A stretch of 7,355 nt of DNA from positions 1 to 7,355 of the forward strand of contig JAATGI010000073.1 in NCBI GenBank assembly GCA_015654725.1. Direction: 5' to 3'. This document shows positions 5,438 to 7,355 of this stretch, piece after piece (the first letter of the stretch is position 1; every line of letters begins with the position of its first letter). Source of the DNA: Rhodospirillales bacterium. Its GTDB lineage: Bacteria; Pseudomonadota; Alphaproteobacteria; ATCC43930; CGMCC-115725. The notes beneath the pieces are model-generated. The model was given only the letters and a program-made list of their open reading frames with translations. It had not been told where the DNA came from and ran no database searches. A program made the translations under genes and the position numbers.

Positions 5438-7072
5438 ATGAAAATGTCGCATGCAGGCCGTCTCGCAATCGGTGTCGCCGCTGGGCTGTTTCTGATGGGA
5501 TCGGCGCCCAGCTTCGCCGACGACAGCACCGACGCCAAAAGCCAGATGGATCAGGTTCAAGAGCAGATTCATCAATTGCAGCAACAGCTGCAATTGCTGC
5601 AGAACCAGGTCAATCAGGCCCAGGCTCAGGCGCCGGCAACGCCGGCGGGGCAGCCGAACGCGCCTAAGGTGACCGAGACCGTCAACCACCATTTCGGCTT
5701 TTCCAGCGCCGACGGCCAGAACACGGTCGAGTTGACCGGCCGGCTGCACCTCGATATGGGGGATTACCTCAATTATAAACCCGGGTCCGCGACGACCGAC
5801 CGGAGTCTCGCGGGCGGCGTCAATCTGCGCCGCGCCCGGATCGGCGTGACCGGCCAGTTCATGGGCGATTGGCGCTACAATTTGATCTACGATTTCGGCG
5901 GCACGTCGGACAGCTTGAACCCGAATAATTTCCTCGCCAACGGCAATGGCAGCACCAGCCCGGCCATCTCGAACTCGGCGCTGTCGGGAGTCGAGAACGC
6001 CTATATCACCTATAACGGCTTCTACAAGCACGGGCAGCAATTCCCGGTGGCGATCGATCTCGGCATCGCGGACGCGCCCTGGACCTTGGACGAAGCCACC
6101 AGTTCCAACGACATCATGTTCATGGAGCGCTCCTCCTCGCAGGTGATCGCGACCGAATATGGCGGCGGCGATTCGCGCTCGCTGTTCGGCTTCCGCTCCA
6201 ATGACAGCCGCTACTGGGTGGGCGCCTATCTGACCGGCCCACAATCGGGCGCGCTTCACACCGATGGCGCTTCTTGCATCAGTGCCGCGGCAGTTTTGAC
6301 AGCGCCTTGCCTCGCGAGCGGAACGGCCGCATCCCAAAACGGCCCGCAATTCTCGTTCCTGACGCGCGCTAGTTACCAAATCCTTCAAGACCCCAATTAT
6401 TCGCTGCATGTCGGCTTCAATTTCGCCGACCTGTTCCAGCCGCGCGTCGGCAACAACCTCGAGGCCATCCAGCTGTTCGACCGGCCGGAACTGCGCATCG
6501 ATCCGAGCTACTTCCTCAACACCGGCAACGTTCCCGCTTCCGGCGGCATGGTATTTGGCGCGGAACTGGCGGCCGCATACCAGAACGCGTTCTTTCAGGG
6601 CGAGTATTATCACTACACGATCGACCAGTTGGCCGGGTTGCCGACGCTTAACTTCGATGGCGGCTATGCCGAGGCCAGCTACAGCTTCGGCGGCAATCGC
6701 AAATACAATCCCGCCGCCGGCGCTTATACCGGCGTCATCCCCGACGAAGTCTTGGCCTGGGGTACGGACGGCTGGGGCGCGGTGGAGATCGCGGGACGTT
6801 TCAGCTATGTCGATCTGAACGATCTGACCACGACGAACGCGAAAAACATCAAGCTGGGAACGGCCGGCACAAACACGATCGGAGCGCCGTCCGCTTATGG
6901 CGGTAAGCAAACCACCTATGCGATCGGCATCAACTATTATCCGAACCTGAATCTGCGCTTCATGCTCGATTACGAGCATGTGATTCTCGACATCCCGACC
7001 TCATCGACCAGCGGCAACACCAAGGGCGCCACTTTTGACGAAATCGCCGCACGCACCCAAATCTCCTTCTAA
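5438..7072 (+). CDS. Outer-membrane porin, phosphate-selective O/P (OprP/OprO) type
   Basis: The protein has 544 residues from ATG 5438, preceded by GGGGG (5428-5432) at 5 bases; the second ATG at 5444 is possible, and an in-frame TTG at 5393 is not favoured. Residues 1-27 are a Sec signal peptide (hydrophobic core, probable cleavage after PSFA). Residues about 34-63 form a Gln-rich coiled coil, as seen at the N-terminus of OprP-like and other trimeric porins. The barrel begins near FGFSSADGQNTVELTGRLH; VNLRRARIGVTGQFMGDWRYN (128-148) is typical of the porin O/P family. Alternating amphipathic strands run to a C-terminal IAARTQISF ending in Phe, the signal for BAM assembly. Cys280 and Cys291 are the only cysteines I find. 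Relatives form anion-selective trimeric channels for phosphate or polyphosphate, but many alphaproteobacterial members are untested. It is probably a single-gene transcript with its own promoter region and terminator. Confidence 0.92.
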   Translation: MKMSHAGRLAIGVAAGLFLMGSAPSFADDSTDAKSQMDQVQEQIHQLQQQLQLLQNQVNQAQAQAPATPAGQPNAPKVTETVNHHFGFSSADGQNTVELTGRLHLDMGDYLNYKPGSATTDRSLAGGVNLRRARIGVTGQFMGDWRYNLIYDFGGTSDSLNPNNFLANGNGSTSPAISNSALSGVENAYITYNGFYKHGQQFPVAIDLGIADAPWTLDEATSSNDIMFMERSSSQVIATEYGGGDSRSLFGFRSNDSRYWVGAYLTGPQSGALHTDGASCISAAAVLTAPCLASGTAASQNGPQFSFLTRASYQILQDPNYSLHVGFNFADLFQPRVGNNLEAIQLFDRPELRIDPSYFLNTGNVPASGGMVFGAELAAAYQNAFFQGEYYHYTIDQLAGLPTLNFDGGYAEASYSFGGNRKYNPAAGAYTGVIPDEVLAWGTDGWGAVEIAGRFSYVDLNDLTTTNAKNIKLGTAGTNTIGAPSAYGGKQTTYAIGINYYPNLNLRFMLDYEHVILDIPTSSTSGNTKGATFDEIAARTQISF

Positions 7073-7130
7073 TCGGACGCTCCAGCGAAGCGATAATAGC
7101 AAGACAACCGATCGGAATACCTCCCCAAGG

Positions 7131-7163
7131 CCCGCGCGAATCTCGGTTCGCGCGGGTTTTTTT
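7131..7163 (+). terminator. Rho-independent terminator of the porin gene
   Basis: CCCGCGCGAA (7131-7140) pairs perfectly over ten bases with TTCGCGCGGG (7147-7156) around the loop TCTCGG, followed by seven T residues (7157-7163). It lies 58 bases after the porin stop. This is a textbook intrinsic terminator and also insulates the following tRNA gene. Confidence 0.95.
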
Positions 7164-7278
7164 GCGCCCGGACGCGGGGCTCGATCGCGGCGGCCATTGG
7201 GCGCCGGCGCGCGAAGCGGGGTGATTCCATCGGGAAAGATCATGCTCTAAGCTACCGCGCGTATCGCGAAGCCCAGAC

Positions 7279-7355
7279 GTCCCCGTAGCTCAGCTGGATA
7301 GAGCAACAGTTTCCTAAACTGTGGGTCGGGTGTTCGAGTCACCCCGGGGACGCCA
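7279..7355 (+). tRNA. tRNA-Arg, anticodon CCT
   Basis: The gene is complete at 77 bases with an encoded CCA that ends at the last base of the window. The acceptor GTCCCCG (7279-7285) pairs fully with CGGGGAC (7345-7351), followed by discriminator G. The D arm is GCTC...GAGC (7288-7291 with 7301-7304). The anticodon stem ACAGT/ACTGT (7306-7310 and 7318-7322) encloses the loop TTCCTAA with anticodon CCT at 7313-7315, which reads AGG. The T arm GGGTG/CACCC (7328-7332 and 7340-7344) encloses TTCGAGT. AGG is a rare codon in GC-rich alphaproteobacteria. I see no convincing promoter boxes in the 115 bases between the porin terminator and the tRNA. Confidence 0.97.

Noticed and set aside
5417..6979. 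Long minus-strand open frame (520 codons) opposite the porin
   Set aside because: The plus strand encodes an obvious signal peptide, coiled coil and barrel; the antisense product has no recognisable features.
7164..7278. tRNA promoter boxes before tRNA-Arg
   Set aside because: The best pair (TTCCAT and TAAGCT, 17 bases apart) matches consensus poorly, so I do not call it.

Overview
This GC-rich window looks like a chromosomal segment of an alphaproteobacterium. The basis is high-GC codon use, the gene families present (SDR, COG4798-type methyltransferase, DoxX, LLM flavin oxidoreductase, MmgE/PrpD, OprP-type porin) and the absence of phage, transposase or plasmid genes. The lineage is an inference; no ribosomal or species-specific marker is present.

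Layout from left to right: (1) The 3' part of a short-chain dehydrogenase/reductase gene runs off the left edge. It is followed 13 bases later, on the same strand, by a lipoprotein-like protein with a SAM-methyltransferase fold. (2) Two tandem, strongly similar DoxX-family membrane protein genes lie on the minus strand; the first ends 15 bases from the end of the methyltransferase gene. (3) A gap of about 300 bases (2183-2480) holds a probable minus-strand promoter, two hairpins and an 8-base-periodic sequence that resembles a dispersed intergenic repeat. (4) A tight two-gene plus-strand operon encodes an LLM-class flavin-dependent oxidoreductase and an MmgE/PrpD-family protein, and ends in a hairpin terminator candidate. 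(5) A gap of about 380 bases (5054-5437) contains a markedly AT-rich island, a perfect 7-base inverted repeat, a TTGACA-type promoter and a four-unit, 11-base-phased array resembling tandem Pho boxes. (6) A 544-residue outer-membrane porin of the phosphate-selective O/P type follows, closed by a textbook rho-independent terminator. (7) A complete tRNA-Arg(CCT) gene, with encoded CCA, ends exactly at the right edge.

The most coherent functional story is the porin unit: an OprP/OprO-family porin preceded by a Pho-box-like array suggests a phosphate-starvation-inducible anion uptake channel. The LLM/PrpD pair suggests a small catabolic operon of unknown substrate. I see no clear novel defence, mobile or RNA system. 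The observations most worth a second look are the Pho-like array, the composite intergenic repeat before the LLM gene, the apparently exported methyltransferase and the DoxX duplication.
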